Assembly: GCA_003648675.1 (NCBI GenBank)
Contig: QMPS01000051.1
Coordinates: forward strand, 1-6,243
Length of the DNA stretch: 6,243 nucleotides
Direction of reading: 5' to 3'
DNA from: Aquificota bacterium
Lineage (GTDB): Bacteria > Thermosulfidibacterota > Thermosulfidibacteria > Thermosulfidibacterales > B14-G1
The notes under the pieces are model-generated. The model did not search any database, was not told the origin of the DNA, and saw nothing but the letters and a program-made list of their open reading frames with translations. Positions 5,921 through 6,243 of the stretch are shown here, piece by piece. The position numbers and the translations under genes were made by a program. Position 1 is the stretch's first letter. Each line of letters starts with the position of its first letter.

Positions 5921-5949
5921 GTCTCAGTCACCACGTGGCAATTTTGGAT

Positions 5950-5977
5950 ACAATATCAAATTTGTCCTAGAAAGCAA
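5950..5977 (-). promoter_or_regulatory. Candidate promoter of the PAS sensor gene
   Basis: On the minus strand TTGCTT (5977-5972) is followed after 16 bases by TATTGT (5955-5950), directly preceded by TGA as in an extended -10 promoter. The start would be near 5943, giving a leader of about 23 bases. The -10 box lies between two 8-base arms, CAATTTTG (5939-5946) and CAAATTTG (5957-5964), that are inverted copies with one mismatch, which could be an operator or chance in AT-rich DNA. Confidence 0.35.
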
Positions 5978-6043
5978 TTCTTATCTTGAAAGTTTCCTTT
6001 ATTCCGGAGATGGCGGGTCGGCTGGCATCCCCTAATCAGCGAG

Positions 6044-6241
6044 TTGCTGGCTTCAGTGCCTTTTGACAGGGAGCTGAAAGAGAAGGGTGAGCGGGTGCTG
6101 GAGAAGGCTGCCACTTTGGCCAGGGACAAGGGTGTGAATTGTAGAACCCTTCTGAGAACAGGCTCCGTGGCCGGGAACATTGTCATGGCTGCTGCCCCAT
6201 GCCCCGTGCTTGTCATGAAGGATACCACATGCATTATATAG
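6044..6241 (+). pseudogene. Universal stress protein (UspA family) remnant, internally deleted
   Basis: The frame encodes ELKEKGERVLEKAATLA, then GVNCRTLLRTGSVAGNIV, then APCPVLVMKD and a TAG stop. The first part matches the helix and strand that lie mid-way in UspA proteins, and APCPVLVMKD matches their last strand. What normally lies between (the second half of the ATP-binding site, including the DLIVMGSRG-type stretch and part of the GxxxxxVxxxA segment) is missing, roughly 30-40 residues. The N-terminal half with the usual ILVPTDGS strand is also absent: the frame is open back to 5990 but contains no such motif and no ATG. The only possible start nearby is a TTG at 6044 with a poor ribosome binding site. 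A normal UspA is about 140-150 residues, against 65 here. I read this as a decaying gene remnant. A small expressed protein is less likely. Confidence 0.6.
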
Positions 6242-6243
6242 AG

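Noticed and set aside
5930..5938. CCACGTGG palindrome (5931-5938) upstream of the PAS gene
   Set aside because: It is only eight bases long, symmetry does not extend outward, and it falls in the leader where GGTGA serves as ribosome binding site.
5956..6234. Open frame of 92 codons on the minus strand
   Set aside because: It is antisense to the stress-protein remnant, has no recognisable motif, and covers the promoter region of the PAS gene.
1..6243. CRISPR array, tRNA, rRNA, insertion sequence, phage or toxin-antitoxin genes
   Set aside because: No regularly spaced repeats, cloverleaf, transposase motifs or terminal inverted repeats were seen; nearly all of the window is explained by chromosomal genes.

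Overview
The window looks like a chromosomal segment from a Gram-negative-type, probably anaerobic bacterium. Three things point loosely to a deltaproteobacterial (Desulfobacterota-like) or allied lineage: a short-chain hydroxyacyl-CoA dehydrogenase/crotonase pair, a PAS protein ending in a double-CxxC module that I associate with that group, and strong AGGAGGTG-type ribosome binding sites. This placement is inference from family distribution. The sequence has no taxonomic marker, rRNA or tRNA.

Layout. Positions 1-3233 (minus strand) hold a three-gene operon read right to left: a MoxR-type AAA+ ATPase, a membrane-anchored DUF58 protein, and a TgpA-like multi-pass membrane transglutaminase that runs off the left edge. 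The first two genes overlap by 4 bases and the next two are 10 bases apart, so they are very likely co-transcribed. Positions 3234-3348 form a divergent control region containing a 39-base inverted repeat whose arms each carry a TTGAAA -35-like box, one facing each way. Positions 3349-5012 (plus strand) hold a two-gene operon: a 3-hydroxyacyl-CoA (3-hydroxybutyryl-CoA) dehydrogenase and an enoyl-CoA hydratase. A GC-rich hairpin at 5020-5043 separates it from a convergent minus-strand gene (5063-5920). That gene encodes a two-helix membrane PAS protein with no kinase or cyclase output domain and a C-terminal four-cysteine module. Positions 5921-6043 carry its likely promoter. Positions 6044-6241 (plus strand) carry what looks like an internally deleted remnant of a universal stress protein.

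How the parts work together. The MoxR-DUF58-TgpA set is a widespread, poorly understood module: a cytoplasmic chaperone-like ATPase, a membrane DUF58 partner, and a transglutaminase/protease-like domain outside the membrane. The dehydrogenase and hydratase catalyse consecutive beta-oxidation steps (enoyl-CoA to 3-hydroxyacyl-CoA to 3-ketoacyl-CoA) and could run in either direction. The PAS protein is an orphan sensor with no partner in view. I see no CRISPR array, insertion sequence, phage gene or toxin-antitoxin pair. The least explained items are the palindromic divergent promoter, the double-CxxC PAS protein, the palindrome inside the DUF58 linker, and the broken stress-protein gene.
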